Source: Coprococcus aceti
GTDB lineage: Bacteria; Bacillota; Clostridia; Lachnospirales; Lachnospiraceae
NCBI RefSeq assembly: GCF_025567285.1
Contig: NZ_JAOQJT010000003.1
Location: 310,001 to 374,000 of the forward strand
DNA length: 64,000 nt
Reading direction: 5' to 3'
The translations under genes and the position numbers were made by a program. Positions within the stretch are counted from its first letter, which is position 1; each line of letters opens with the position of its first letter. Shown here one piece after another: positions 24,649 to 33,732 of the stretch. Under the pieces are notes generated by a model, which was not told the DNA's origin, made no database searches, and was given only the letters and a program-made list of their open reading frames with translations.

Positions 24649-24762
24649 GCGAAAATGGAGTTTTTTTGATAAACTGTGGTGAGTTGATATAGTTTATTGA
24701 TAAGATCCGGAGAAGCTCCGGGATGATGAACAGGGATTGGATAAAGGAAGGAGACATGAGGT

Positions 24763-26121
24763 TTGGAAAGAAACAGCGAGGAATATAACAGAATACTGGA
24801 TGAGCTTACAGGTTATTGTACAGAATCTGGCAAGATAGACCAGAACCTCTATGTCAATTATGATGTCAAGAGAGGCCTCAGAGATTCCACAGGAAAAGGT
24901 GTACTCACGGGACTCACAGAGATATCTGATGTCATAGGATATGATGTAATAGATGGAGAGAGAGTGCCGACTGATGGTCGTCTGTATTATCAAGGGTACA
25001 ATGTTGAGGATCTCGAGAGAGGTTTTCACGGAAGTAAATTCGGATTTGAGGAGACTATGTATCTTCTGTTGTTTGGAAAGCTTCCAAATGAGCAGCAGTT
25101 TAAGAGATTTGTTGAGATGATGGAGTGCTACAGGGAGCTTCCTAGAAAGTTTACAAGAGATGTTATCCTCAAAGCACCAAGCAAGAATATGATGAACGTT
25201 CTGCAGAGATGTGTTCTCACACTCTATTCATATGATGATAATCCGGATGATATAAGCATTGAGAATGTTCTCAGACAGTGTATGGAATTGATAGCACAGT
25301 TCCCTGTGATCGCCGCATATGGTTATCAGGGCTACAAGCACTATTTCCACGACATGAGTCTTGTAATACACAATCCGAAGCCGGGGCTTTCCACTGCAGA
25401 GAATTTCCTGAGGCTTATCAGATCGGATAAGAAATATACAGAGCTTGAGGCGCAGGTGCTTGACATATGTCTGGTTATACACGCTGAGCATGGTGGTGGT
25501 AATAACTCCACATTTACAACTCATGTAGTATCGTCGACAGGAACAGACACATATTCTGCAGTTGCAAGTTCACTTGGATCGCTGAAGGGACCTAAGCATG
25601 GTGGTGCAAACCTCAAGGTTCAGCAGATGTTTGATGACCTCAAGAGCCATGTCAAGAACTGGGATGATGAGGCTGCACTGGAGAAATATCTCACAGGACT
25701 TATTGACAAGAATGGCTTTGACCATTCAGGCCTTATATATGGAATGGGTCATGCGGTATACACCAACTCAGATCCTAGAGCTAGGATACTCAAGGGATAT
25801 GCAGAGAGACTTGCCCAGGAGAAGGGCAGGACAAAGGAATTTGAGCTGTACAAGAAGGTTGAGGAGATATCAGGAAGACTGCTTGCGGCCAGAAGACGCA
25901 GCGGCAAGCCTATATCGGCAAATGTAGACTTCTACAGTGGATTTGTATATACGATGCTCGGTATCCCTATCGAGCTGTTTACTCCTATATTTGCCATCGC
26001 ACGTATTGCAGGATGGTCGGCGCATAGAATAGAGGAGCTTGTCAATGCCGGCAAGATCATCAGACCTGCATATAAGTATGTGGGAACACACAAAGAGTAT
26101 CTGCCGATGGAAGACAGATAA
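24763..26121 (+). CDS. gltA: Citrate synthase
   Basis: The 452-residue enzyme condenses acetyl-CoA with oxaloacetate. Seen: HAEHGGGNNSTFT, GPKHGGAN, GMGHAVYTNSDPRA (catalytic His regions) and NVDFYSGFVYTMLGIP (catalytic Asp). The N-terminal extension of about 60 residues is longer than in the small bacterial form, as in several Clostridia. The start is TTG at 24763, 10 bases after AAGGAG (24747-24752); no in-frame ATG fits better. A small hairpin (24706-24721) lies in the leader. It probably supplies the oxidative branch toward glutamate. Confidence 0.93.
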   Translation: MERNSEEYNRILDELTGYCTESGKIDQNLYVNYDVKRGLRDSTGKGVLTGLTEISDVIGYDVIDGERVPTDGRLYYQGYNVEDLERGFHGSKFGFEETMYLLLFGKLPNEQQFKRFVEMMECYRELPRKFTRDVILKAPSKNMMNVLQRCVLTLYSYDDNPDDISIENVLRQCMELIAQFPVIAAYGYQGYKHYFHDMSLVIHNPKPGLSTAENFLRLIRSDKKYTELEAQVLDICLVIHAEHGGGNNSTFTTHVVSSTGTDTYSAVASSLGSLKGPKHGGANLKVQQMFDDLKSHVKNWDDEAALEKYLTGLIDKNGFDHSGLIYGMGHAVYTNSDPRARILKGYAERLAQEKGRTKEFELYKKVEEISGRLLAARRRSGKPISANVDFYSGFVYTMLGIPIELFTPIFAIARIAGWSAHRIEELVNAGKIIRPAYKYVGTHKEYLPMEDR

Positions 26122-26244
26122 AGTTATGTACGGCAGATTAAGATAAAGTCGGAGAATACAATGGACATGCATACAGCGCTTCAATCTTCAATAGACAAGG
26201 TTGGGGCGCTTAGTGCATTTGATGACAAGGAGATGACCTGGAAC

Positions 26245-26742
26245 ATGAAAGATAAGAATAAGAACGCAAAGACTGAGGAAAAGACAAATGTCATGCGCAT
26301 ACTTGACAGCAAGAAGATAAAGTACAACCATTATTGTTATGTGGAGACGGGCGAGACGAATGGAGAGAAGGTTGCTGCCATACTTGGACAGGATCCTGCG
26401 TATGTGTATAAGACCCTGGTGACCGTTGCGAAGTCCGGCGCAAATTACGTGTTTGTAATTCCTGTCAAGGAGGAACTTGATCTCAAGAAAGCTGCGAAGG
26501 CTGTGGGAGAGAAGTCGATAGATATGCTCAAGGCAAAGGAACTCCTCCCTCTTACCGGATATATACATGGCGGCTGCTCACCTATCGGTATGAAGAAGTT
26601 TTTCAGGACCACGATAGATGCAAGTGCTGAAGATCTTGATAAGATGTATGTGAGTGCGGGTAAGGTTGGGTATCAGATAGAGATAGCCCCTGCGGATCTG
26701 GAGAAGGTCATACGTCTGGAGTATGTGGATGTGACGGTGTAA
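26245..26742 (+). CDS. ybaK: YbaK/EbsC-type Cys-tRNA(Pro) deacylase
   Basis: The 165-residue protein has the YbaK editing fold that hydrolyses Cys-tRNA(Pro). Seen: MRILDSKKIKYNHYCY, VYKTLVTVAKSGANYVFVIP, the Lys-containing KKAAKAVGEKS and the loop GGCSPIGMKK with the conserved GxxSPIG. AAGGAG at 26227-26232 favours ATG 26245 and gives the usual family length; the frame is open from an ATG at 26161, which would add 28 residues. It lies downstream of citrate synthase and converges with the methyltransferase across a two-way terminator. Confidence 0.88.
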   Translation: MKDKNKNAKTEEKTNVMRILDSKKIKYNHYCYVETGETNGEKVAAILGQDPAYVYKTLVTVAKSGANYVFVIPVKEELDLKKAAKAVGEKSIDMLKAKELLPLTGYIHGGCSPIGMKKFFRTTIDASAEDLDKMYVSAGKVGYQIEIAPADLEKVIRLEYVDVTV

Positions 26743-26798
26743 AGGATTAAATTACGTGACAAAAAAGCTGAAATTAAGAAGCTGAAAAATTAAAAAAA

Positions 26799-26851
26799 CA
26801 GGAATATGAGCCCCTATAACGAAGTTTGCTGGGTTTCATATTCCTGCTTTT
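26799..26851 (+). terminator. Bidirectional terminator between convergent genes
   Basis: CAGGAATATGAGCCC (26799-26813) pairs with 26831-26846 with one mismatch or bulge. A-runs lie on the left and T-rich sequence (CTTTTAG) on the right, so it can terminate both ybaK and the minus-strand methyltransferase. Confidence 0.8.
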
Positions 26852-26891
26852 AGTTTATCTGCAAAATGTATCTGCCTCGACCGATCCGTTG

Positions 26892-27755
26892 TTATCTCTG
26901 CCATCTTCCGGCGGCACCGCAAGGAAGAACAAGACCTGTCTCTGTGACAGGAAGTCCGATCTCATCTGCCACAACATGTCCGCCAAATCTGCTCTTTACC
27001 TCTGTGGATATCATATATGTGAGCACCGCAGGCGCGAGACCTGTTGTATATGAATTTACAAGGAAGAAAAGCGGCTTGTCACAGAGAAGTTGGCTGCAGA
27101 GCTTGATGAAAGGATGGATCTTCTCTTCGATCTTCCATATCTCACCCTTTGGTCCTCTGCCGTATGAAGGAGGATCCATGATGATCGCGTCATATTTGTT
27201 GCCTCGTCTGATCTCTCTTTCGACAAATTTCACACAGTCGTCAACTATCCATCTGATCGGTGCGTCGGCGAGCCCTGATGATGCTGCGTTTTCCTTTGCC
27301 CAGGTAACCATTCCCTTGGATGCATCAACATGGGTGACTGCAGCTCCGGCTTTGGCGGCTGCGCATGTTGCGCCCCCTGTGTATGCGAACAGGTTCAATA
27401 CCTTAATATCCTTTTTAGGTGAGTTCTTTATCAGTTCGCTGAACCAGTCCCAGTTGGCAGCCTGCTCAGGGAACAGACCAGTGTGCTTGAAGCTGAATGG
27501 CTTCAGATTGAAAGTCAGATCCCTGTAATTTATTGTCCACTGCTTAGGCAGGCTGAAAAACTCCCATTCTCCGCCGCCTTTGTTGCTTCTATGATAATGT
27601 CCGTTCAGTTTATTCCATGCAGGATTTTTCTTTGGAGTGCTCCACAGAACCTGGGGATCTGGTCTGAGTAGAGTGTATTTGTCCCAACGCTCAAGCTTTT
27701 CTCCGTCAGAGCAGTCAATAACTTCATAATCCTTCCATCCATCTGCTATCCACAT
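26892..27755 (-). CDS. RlmI-like class I SAM-dependent methyltransferase
   Basis: This is a 287-residue protein. SAM-binding motif I is VLNLFAYTGGATCAAA, with VTHVDASKGMVTWA (motif II acidic residue), and motif IV is MDPPSYGRGPKGEIW, the DPPSYG type used by RNA base methylases related to RlmI/RlmK. The N-terminal 80 residues are a mixed domain without an obvious PUA signature, so it is shorter than RlmI. Target, probably rRNA, is inferred. It is divergent from the next methyltransferase, from which it is separated by about 150 AT-rich bases. Confidence 0.8.
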   Translation of the reverse strand: MWIADGWKDYEVIDCSDGEKLERWDKYTLLRPDPQVLWSTPKKNPAWNKLNGHYHRSNKGGGEWEFFSLPKQWTINYRDLTFNLKPFSFKHTGLFPEQAANWDWFSELIKNSPKKDIKVLNLFAYTGGATCAAAKAGAAVTHVDASKGMVTWAKENAASSGLADAPIRWIVDDCVKFVEREIRRGNKYDAIIMDPPSYGRGPKGEIWKIEEKIHPFIKLCSQLLCDKPLFFLVNSYTTGLAPAVLTYMISTEVKSRFGGHVVADEIGLPVTETGLVLPCGAAGRWQR

Positions 27756-27906
27756 ATATGTAATCCTTCCTTATAAAAATAACTTCAAAAAATATATCCT
27801 ATAGATTATACTTGTATCAAAGCACTGCGTCAAGGCTGCTGTGTGCATAGATTGATGACAGAGATTAATGACGATACAGATTGTTGGTAATGGAGAAGTT
27901 GGAATA

Positions 27907-29067
27907 ATGGCAGATATAAGTATAAAAGAATTAATAGAAGAGATGGTACAGAGTGATCCCCACAAGATTATCCTCAGTGGCGGACGCGGTGAATATAGAA
28001 AAGTGGTATTTGAGAGAAAAATCATAGGCGGTAAAAGGTGCTTTCAGATAGAAAGGTATACGGAGAAGCAGGTGTTCCACCAGAATATAGATGAGGGCGA
28101 GCTTGAAGAAGCACTGGCCGGAGATCTGCAGGATGGATTCAGACAGATAAACATGTTCTCGGCCCGGGAGGAGTGGGATGTGAAGATCTCAAAGAAGGGC
28201 AAAATAGCTGTGAATAAGAGGCACACGGAGAATAAACTCATAACTGTTCAGGGAAACAACCGAAGAAAGAAATACATACTTGAAGAGGGAATGGATATCC
28301 CTGTATTTACCCATCTGGGCATATTTACAAAGGATGGCAAGGTTGTGCACTCCATGTATGACAAGTTTAAGCAGATCAACAGATTTGCGGAGATCGTGGA
28401 CAATGTCATGAAGAGCTACAACAAACCTTCTATTAATATAGTAGATTTTGGATGCGGCAAATCGTATCTGACATTTATAGTTTATTATTATCTGCATGAG
28501 GTTAAGGGGCTTGATGTCCATATAACCGGCCTGGATCTCAAGGAGCAGGTGATAAAAGACTGCAATGCGCTGGCGGAACAGTTTGGATATACCGGACTAA
28601 AATTCGAACTTGGGGATATAAATGGGTATAAGACGGATGTGGATGTGGATATGGTCATGACGCTGCATGCGTGTGATGTTGCCACGGACTATGCGCTGTA
28701 CAATGCCATTTGCTGGAACGCACAGTATATATTGTCCGTGCCTTGCTGCCAGCATGAGCTGAATAAACAGATGCATTCTGATAAACTGGCTGCGCTGACA
28801 AGATACGGTATCATAAAGGAGAGGATAGCTGCGCTGGCAACAGATTCCATCCGTGGACATATGCTTGAGGCGTGTGGATATAAGACTGATATAATGGAAT
28901 TTATAGACATTGCACATTCGCCTAAAAATCTGCTCATAAGAGCTGTGAAGAAAAATGTATCTCCGGACAGGAGAAAGAAGGCTTTTAAGGATGCGGAAGC
29001 ACTTTGTGAGGAGTTTGGATTCAGACAGACTCTGATGGAGATGATTAAGGCGGATGGCAGGATATAA
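27907..29067 (+). CDS. Class I SAM-dependent methyltransferase, uncharacterised
   Basis: The 386-residue protein has a C-terminal Rossmann methyltransferase domain: VDFGCGKSYLTFIVYYYL (motif I), ITGLDLKEQV (motif II), MVMTLHACDVATDYAL and SVPCCQHELNKQ. The HACD and CCQHE segments resemble the Methyltransf_32-type family found in tRNA/RNA-related methylases. The first 150 residues are a separate domain with no recognised motif. TGGAGAAG at 27889 supports ATG 27907 over an ATG at 27868. The substrate is unknown. Confidence 0.75.
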   Translation: MADISIKELIEEMVQSDPHKIILSGGRGEYRKVVFERKIIGGKRCFQIERYTEKQVFHQNIDEGELEEALAGDLQDGFRQINMFSAREEWDVKISKKGKIAVNKRHTENKLITVQGNNRRKKYILEEGMDIPVFTHLGIFTKDGKVVHSMYDKFKQINRFAEIVDNVMKSYNKPSINIVDFGCGKSYLTFIVYYYLHEVKGLDVHITGLDLKEQVIKDCNALAEQFGYTGLKFELGDINGYKTDVDVDMVMTLHACDVATDYALYNAICWNAQYILSVPCCQHELNKQMHSDKLAALTRYGIIKERIAALATDSIRGHMLEACGYKTDIMEFIDIAHSPKNLLIRAVKKNVSPDRRKKAFKDAEALCEEFGFRQTLMEMIKADGRI

Positions 29068-29130
29068 TTGGATTAAACCTGTGGTTTGTTGTGTGTGTGA
29101 TGGTTGTGGAATATTATTAAGGAGGATATC

Positions 29131-30030
29131 ATGAGGGCTGCGCTGTATATAGATTGTGATAGCATAGAGGCAAAGGCTGTGCCTGTTATATATGAGGATA
29201 TAATCAGAACGGACAAGCTTGTGATCTGCAAGATGTTTAATTCCGACAAAGACGATGACAGCTTTATGGAGAGTGCAGGGAGGTTCAGAATACAGGACTG
29301 CATGCACGGAGAGTATAAGGTGTCATCGGCGATGGTTGCGCTGGCCGTGGAGGTTATGGCGGATGCTGCGCTTTCAAAGCCAGAGCGCATATATATAGCA
29401 ACGGGGGACAGTCTGACAGTACCGCTTCTCAACAAGCTGAGGCTCACGGATATAGAGGTTGTGGTTGCCGGTCCATGTGACGCAGACAAAATCCTTGTGA
29501 ACAGCGCCCAGAGATATATGTATATAGATGTTCTTGCCGGAGAAAAATGCACTGCTGATATACCGGATATAGGTGATATAGCAAAGGAGATATATTCGGT
29601 TTCTTCCTATTATAAAGGACAGGGAAGAGATGCTGTCATGGAACAGGTGTATGAAGGCGTTGTGAGAAGATACCCGGATTTTGATGTCAGAAATTATGGC
29701 TATACTCATCTTGATACATTTGTGGAGAATAATGTGAGTGGAGTGAAGGTTTATACCGATGAGAATGGCGTGACAAAGCTGACGTTGGTCGATGACAGGG
29801 AGGAGATAGACACATTTGCATATGAGTATATGACAGGCAGGGGATATAAGATAGATGATATGGCAGAGCTGCTCGATGCGATTCGAAGCAGATTCCCTGG
29901 GTTTGCGATGGAGAATTATGGTTACCATACAGATTACGGGTTCATCTTAAGCTTTTCGAAGTTTGAGATATGGGAGAACAAGGGGATCAAGATGAAGAGG
30001 ACATTCAAGCTGAGTGAATCTGGCGAGTGA
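29131..30030 (+). CDS. NYN domain protein with two OST-HTH/LOTUS-like repeats
   Basis: The 299-residue protein begins with a PIN-like NYN domain: ALYIDCDSIEAKAVP (catalytic Asp residues), IYIATGDSLTVPLLNKLR and EVVVAGPCDADK. Two similar C-terminal segments, RRYPDFDVRNYGYTHLDTF and RSRFPGFAMENYGYHTDYGF, match the OST-HTH/LOTUS pattern. NYN-LOTUS proteins are putative RNases with RNA-binding tails. AAGGAGG at 29119-29125 gives the ATG at 29131. It stands alone just upstream of the ribosomal super-operon promoter; function is inferred from domains only. Confidence 0.75.
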   Translation: MRAALYIDCDSIEAKAVPVIYEDIIRTDKLVICKMFNSDKDDDSFMESAGRFRIQDCMHGEYKVSSAMVALAVEVMADAALSKPERIYIATGDSLTVPLLNKLRLTDIEVVVAGPCDADKILVNSAQRYMYIDVLAGEKCTADIPDIGDIAKEIYSVSSYYKGQGRDAVMEQVYEGVVRRYPDFDVRNYGYTHLDTFVENNVSGVKVYTDENGVTKLTLVDDREEIDTFAYEYMTGRGYKIDDMAELLDAIRSRFPGFAMENYGYHTDYGFILSFSKFEIWENKGIKMKRTFKLSESGE

Positions 30031-30089
30031 TACCCTGTAAATACCCGTTAAAAAAATTCAAAAAAACATAAAAAAATTAAAAAAACCTC

Positions 30090-30118
30090 TTGATTTAAAG
30101 AAATCCCTAGTATATAAT
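30090..30118 (+). promoter_or_regulatory. Promoter of the S10 ribosomal protein operon
   Basis: TTGATT (30090-30095) and a perfect TATAAT (30113-30118) have a 17-base spacer, preceded by an A-rich tract at 30050-30086 that could act as an UP element. This fits a strong, constitutive ribosomal promoter. Confidence 0.85.
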
Positions 30119-30124
30119 CAAACG

Positions 30125-30361
30125 TGCTGTGGCATGATAGCTGAGAAGCGGAGGTTGCTGCGTACATATATGACGCAGGTTTTTCGTGGAGCGAATGTCA
30201 ATTTACAAAACTGGCGACAAGTCACTGTACAATATAACCGTCTGTCAAGAGGACAGAAACGACGTGATGGTTCTGGGTTTTAACTTAGGACACACACGGG
30301 AGAGTGTACAGTCACCGCTTGTTGTACTAAGATTAAGTGCGAAAAGGAGGCGGCTTTTTTT
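30125..30361 (+). promoter_or_regulatory. Leader RNA of the S10 operon
   Basis: About 235 nt precede rpsJ with no gene. A hairpin CTGCGT/ACGCAG (30158-30178) followed by GTTTTT resembles an attenuator. A further ACAC..GTGT region lies near 30291-30315, and a GCGGC plus T-run directly precedes the rpsJ start. S10 leaders bound by a ribosomal protein are known in Firmicutes; whether this is the same class cannot be told here. Confidence 0.6.
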
Positions 30362-30673
30362 ATGGCAAATCAGATTATGAGAATTACACTTAAGGCTTAT
30401 GACCACAAACTTATCGACAAGGCAGCAGCACAGATTGTTGATACAGTTAAGAAGACTGGCGCAAAGGTAAGCGGACCAGTTCCAATGCCTACTAAGATTG
30501 AGAAGATCACAATCTTAAGAGCAGTTCATAAGTACAAGGACTCAAGAGAGCAGTTTGAGCAGAGAACTCATAAGAGACTTATCGATGTTGTAGCACCAAC
30601 TCAGAAGACAATTGATGCATTACAGAAGATCGATCTGTCCGCTGGCGTGTTCATCGATGTTAAGATGAAATAA
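30362..30673 (+). CDS. rpsJ: 30S ribosomal protein S10
   Basis: The 103-residue small-subunit head protein also serves as NusE in antitermination complexes. Seen: the N-terminal IRITLKAYDHKLID-type segment, VSGPVPMPTKIEKITILR and EQFEQRTHKRLIDV. AAAAGGAGG about 12-18 bases upstream is separated from the ATG by a T-run. It is the first gene of the S10 operon, and a 160-base gap with its own small hairpins precedes rplC. Confidence 0.97.
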   Translation: MANQIMRITLKAYDHKLIDKAAAQIVDTVKKTGAKVSGPVPMPTKIEKITILRAVHKYKDSREQFEQRTHKRLIDVVAPTQKTIDALQKIDLSAGVFIDVKMK

Positions 30674-30833
30674 TCAAAGTCAGACAGCAATTCAAAAGAA
30701 ACCCAATTAGATGCGGACTAATTTAAAACAAACCGCAGAAACAATTAAATAACAGTACCTAATGCATTTTCGGATGTAATTTAGTATGATTGCAGATGCA
30801 ATCCGCTGTGAATTAAATTAGGAGGAAACAGAA

Positions 30834-31517
30834 ATGAAGAAGGCTATATTAGCTACAAAAGTCGGAATGACACAGATTTTCGACGAGAACGGTGTATTAA
30901 CACCAGTTACAGTATTGCAGGCTGGTCCATGTGTTGTAACCCAGATCAAAACAGTTGAGAATGACGGTTACGATGCAATTCAGGTAGGATTCGGCGAGAA
31001 GAAGGAAAGAGTAACAACAAAGGACGTATCAGGAAAGAAAGTTATCAGAAATCCACATGGTGCTGGTAAGGCAGAGGTTGGTCATGCTAAGAAGGCAGGA
31101 ACAACTCCAAAGGCTTTCTATAGAGAGTTCAGACTTGAGAACACTGCTGAGTACGAGCTTGGCGCAGAGATCAAGGCAGACGTATTTGCTGCTGGCGACA
31201 AGATTGATGTTACTGCTAAGTCAAAGGGTAAGGGATACGCAGGCGGTCTTAAGAGACACGGCCTTAAGTCAGGTCCTTCAGGACATGGTTCAAAGTATCA
31301 CAGACATGCAGGTTCAAACGGTTCTGCAACTACTCCAGGTAGAGTATTCAAGGGCAAGAAGATGCCTGGACATATGGGTAGCGTAAGAGTTACAATCCAG
31401 AACCTTGAGGTAGTTAAAATAGATGTTGAGAACAATGTAATCTTGGTTAAGGGCGCTGTTCCAGGACCAAAGAAGTCATTGGTTATGATTAAAGATACAG
31501 TAAAGTCTGGTAAGTAG
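30834..31517 (+). CDS. rplC: 50S ribosomal protein L3
   Basis: The 227-residue early 23S rRNA-binding assembly protein starts with ATKVGMTQIF and contains the signature PGRVFKGKKMPGHMGS with the glycine-rich basic loop (SKGKGYAGGLKRHG) reaching toward the peptidyl transferase centre. It is slightly longer than the usual 205-215 residues because of extra residues in the N-terminal half. TTAGGAGGAAAC precedes its ATG. Confidence 0.97.
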   Translation: MKKAILATKVGMTQIFDENGVLTPVTVLQAGPCVVTQIKTVENDGYDAIQVGFGEKKERVTTKDVSGKKVIRNPHGAGKAEVGHAKKAGTTPKAFYREFRLENTAEYELGAEIKADVFAAGDKIDVTAKSKGKGYAGGLKRHGLKSGPSGHGSKYHRHAGSNGSATTPGRVFKGKKMPGHMGSVRVTIQNLEVVKIDVENNVILVKGAVPGPKKSLVMIKDTVKSGK

Positions 31518-31540
31518 GGCTTTGGAAAGGAGAGACAACA

Positions 31541-32161
31541 ATGGCATCAGTTAAGGTTTATGACATTGAAGGCAAAGAAGTTGAGACATTAGAGCTCAAT
31601 GATGCAGTTTTCGGTGTAGAAATAAATGAGCATATAATGCATAAGGCTGTAGTTGGTCAGTTAGCCAACAACCGTCAGGGAACACAGAGCGCTAAGACAC
31701 GTTCAGAAGTTTCTGGTGGTGGAAGAAAGCCTTGGAGACAGAAGGGAACTGGTCATGCTAGACAGGGTTCAACAAGATCTCCACAGTGGACAGGCGGCGG
31801 AGTTGTATTCGCACCAAAGCCAAGAGATTATTCAGTTAAGATGAATAAGAAAGAGAAGCAGCTTGCTATGAAGTCAGCACTTTCATCAAAGGTTGCTGAG
31901 AACAAGCTGGTAGTAGTTGACAAGCTTGATCTTCAGGAGGCTAAGACAAGCGTATTTGCAAAGATCCTTGCAAAGCTTTCAGCTCCTAAGGCTCTTGTAG
32001 TAACAAAGGATAAGAACAATAACGTTGTTCTTTCAGCAAACAACATTCCAACAGTTAAGACAACAGTAGCTAATTCACTTAGCGTATACGATATTCTCAA
32101 GTATGAGAAGCTTGTTCTTACTAAGGAAGCAGTTGCAGCAATTGAGGAGGTGTACGCATAA
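31541..32161 (+). CDS. rplD: 50S ribosomal protein L4
   Basis: The 206-residue protein has a globular domain plus the long basic tunnel loop SGGGRKPWRQKGTGHARQG at about 63-81. The loop lines the peptide exit tunnel and is where macrolide resistance changes occur in other bacteria; nothing unusual is seen. The stop codon overlaps the rplW start (TAATG), so the two are translationally coupled. Confidence 0.97.
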   Translation: MASVKVYDIEGKEVETLELNDAVFGVEINEHIMHKAVVGQLANNRQGTQSAKTRSEVSGGGRKPWRQKGTGHARQGSTRSPQWTGGGVVFAPKPRDYSVKMNKKEKQLAMKSALSSKVAENKLVVVDKLDLQEAKTSVFAKILAKLSAPKALVVTKDKNNNVVLSANNIPTVKTTVANSLSVYDILKYEKLVLTKEAVAAIEEVYA

Positions 32162-32460
32162 TGGCAGATATCAAATATTATGACGTTATACTTAAGCCAG
32201 TGATCACAGAGAAGAGCATGAACGCTATGGCTGAGAAGAAATATACATTCCTTGTTCATCCAGAAGCAAACAAGTCACAGGTTAAGGAAGCTGTAGAGAA
32301 GATGTTCGAGGGAACAAAGGTTGCAAAGGTCAACACAATGAACAATGACGGTAAGGTCAAGAGACGTGGTATGACACTTGGTAACACAGCAAAGTACAAG
32401 AAGGCTATCGTTCAGCTTACAGCTGACAGCAAGGACATCGAGATCTTCGAGGGACTTTAA
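32161..32460 (+). CDS. rplW: 50S ribosomal protein L23
   Basis: The 99-residue tunnel-exit protein contacts trigger factor and SRP. Seen: DVILKPVITEKSM and the central KYTFLVHPEANKSQVKEAVEKMF. Its ATG overlaps the L4 stop. A gap of 98 bases with a GGCT/AGCC hairpin separates it from rplB. Confidence 0.97.
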   Translation: MADIKYYDVILKPVITEKSMNAMAEKKYTFLVHPEANKSQVKEAVEKMFEGTKVAKVNTMNNDGKVKRRGMTLGNTAKYKKAIVQLTADSKDIEIFEGL

Positions 32461-32558
32461 GATATAGCTGTGGGTGGCTGCACAGTATAGCCGCTCATTA
32501 CATTAGTTGTATACGCAATCAAAGCGTGAGAATAAATTGAACCGAAAGGAGAACAACA

Positions 32559-33404
32559 ATGGGAATTAAGACATATAACCCATATACACCTTCCAGAAGA
32601 AATATGACTGGCCTTGATTTTTCAGAGATCACAAAGACAACTCCAGAGAAGTCACTCGTTGTTTCAACAAGCAAGACAGCCGGTCGTAACAATCAGGGTA
32701 AGATAACAGTAAGACATCACGGTGGTGGTGCTAAGAGAAAGTATAGAATAATAGATTTCAAGAGAAATGACAAAGATGGTATTCCAGCAACAGTAGCTGC
32801 AATCGAGTATGATCCAAACAGATCAGCAAATATTGCACTTCTGTTCTATGCAGATGGAGAGAAGAGATACATCCTTGCTCCTTTCAAGCTTGCAGTTGGC
32901 GATGTGCTGATGAATGGCGCAGAGGCAGAGATCAAGGTTGGTAACTGTCTTCCACTTCAGAATATTCCAGTTGGTACTCAGGTACACAACATCGAGCTTT
33001 ATCCAGGTAAGGGCGGACAGTTAGTTCGTTCAGCAGGAAACGCTGCACAGCTCATGGCTAAGGAAGGAAAGTATGCAACACTTAGACTTCCATCAGGCGA
33101 GATGAGAATGGTTCCGATTATCTGTAGAGCAACAGTTGGACAGGTAGGAAACATCGAGCATGGCCTTGTTAACATTGGTAAAGCCGGTCGTAAGCGTCAT
33201 ATGGGCGTTAGACCAACAGTTCGTGGTTCTGTCATGAACCCTAATGACCATCCACATGGTGGTGGAGAAGGTAGAGCACCTATCGGTCGTCCAGGTCCTT
33301 CTACTCCATGGGGCAAGCCAGCAATGGGTCTCAAGACAAGAAAGAAGAACAAGCAGTCTAATAAGTTGATCGTAAGACGTAGAGACGGTAAGAATGTTAA
33401 ATAG
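32559..33404 (+). CDS. rplB: 50S ribosomal protein L2
   Basis: The 281-residue protein of the peptidyl transferase centre and inter-subunit bridge has typical segments TPSRRNMTGLDF, RHHGGGAKRKYRIIDF and the C-terminal NPNDHPHGGGEGRAPIG with the highly conserved His. Full length. GAAAGGAG lies about 10 bases before the ATG, and rpsS starts 16 bases after the stop. Confidence 0.97.
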   Translation: MGIKTYNPYTPSRRNMTGLDFSEITKTTPEKSLVVSTSKTAGRNNQGKITVRHHGGGAKRKYRIIDFKRNDKDGIPATVAAIEYDPNRSANIALLFYADGEKRYILAPFKLAVGDVLMNGAEAEIKVGNCLPLQNIPVGTQVHNIELYPGKGGQLVRSAGNAAQLMAKEGKYATLRLPSGEMRMVPIICRATVGQVGNIEHGLVNIGKAGRKRHMGVRPTVRGSVMNPNDHPHGGGEGRAPIGRPGPSTPWGKPAMGLKTRKKNKQSNKLIVRRRDGKNVK

Positions 33405-33420
33405 TTAAGGAGGAAGAAAT

Positions 33421-33699
33421 ATGGCTCGTTCATTAAAAAAAGGACCATTCGCAGATGCACATCTGCTTAAGAAGGTAGATGCTTTAAACGCTGCTAATAA
33501 GACAGAAGTTATAAAGACCTGGTCAAGACGTTCAACAATCTTCCCATCATTCGTTGGCCACACATTTGCCGTTCATGATGGAAGAAAGCACGTACCAGTA
33601 TATGTAACAGAAGATATGGTAGGACATAAGCTCGGTGAGTTCGTAGTTACCAGAACATACAGAGGTCATGGTAAGGACGAAAAGAAGGGTAGAAGATAA
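33421..33699 (+). CDS. rpsS: 30S ribosomal protein S19
   Basis: The 92-residue head protein forms an inter-subunit bridge near the A site. The N-terminus MARSLKKGPFADAHLL and core TWSRRSTIFPSFVGHTFAVHDG are diagnostic. The C-terminal tail is Lys/Arg rich. AAGGAGGAAGAAAT directly precedes the ATG. Confidence 0.97.
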   Translation: MARSLKKGPFADAHLLKKVDALNAANKTEVIKTWSRRSTIFPSFVGHTFAVHDGRKHVPVYVTEDMVGHKLGEFVVTRTYRGHGKDEKKGRR

Positions 33700-33732
33700 T
33701 ATTAGGAATATTTGAAAGGAGGACTTTTCAAA

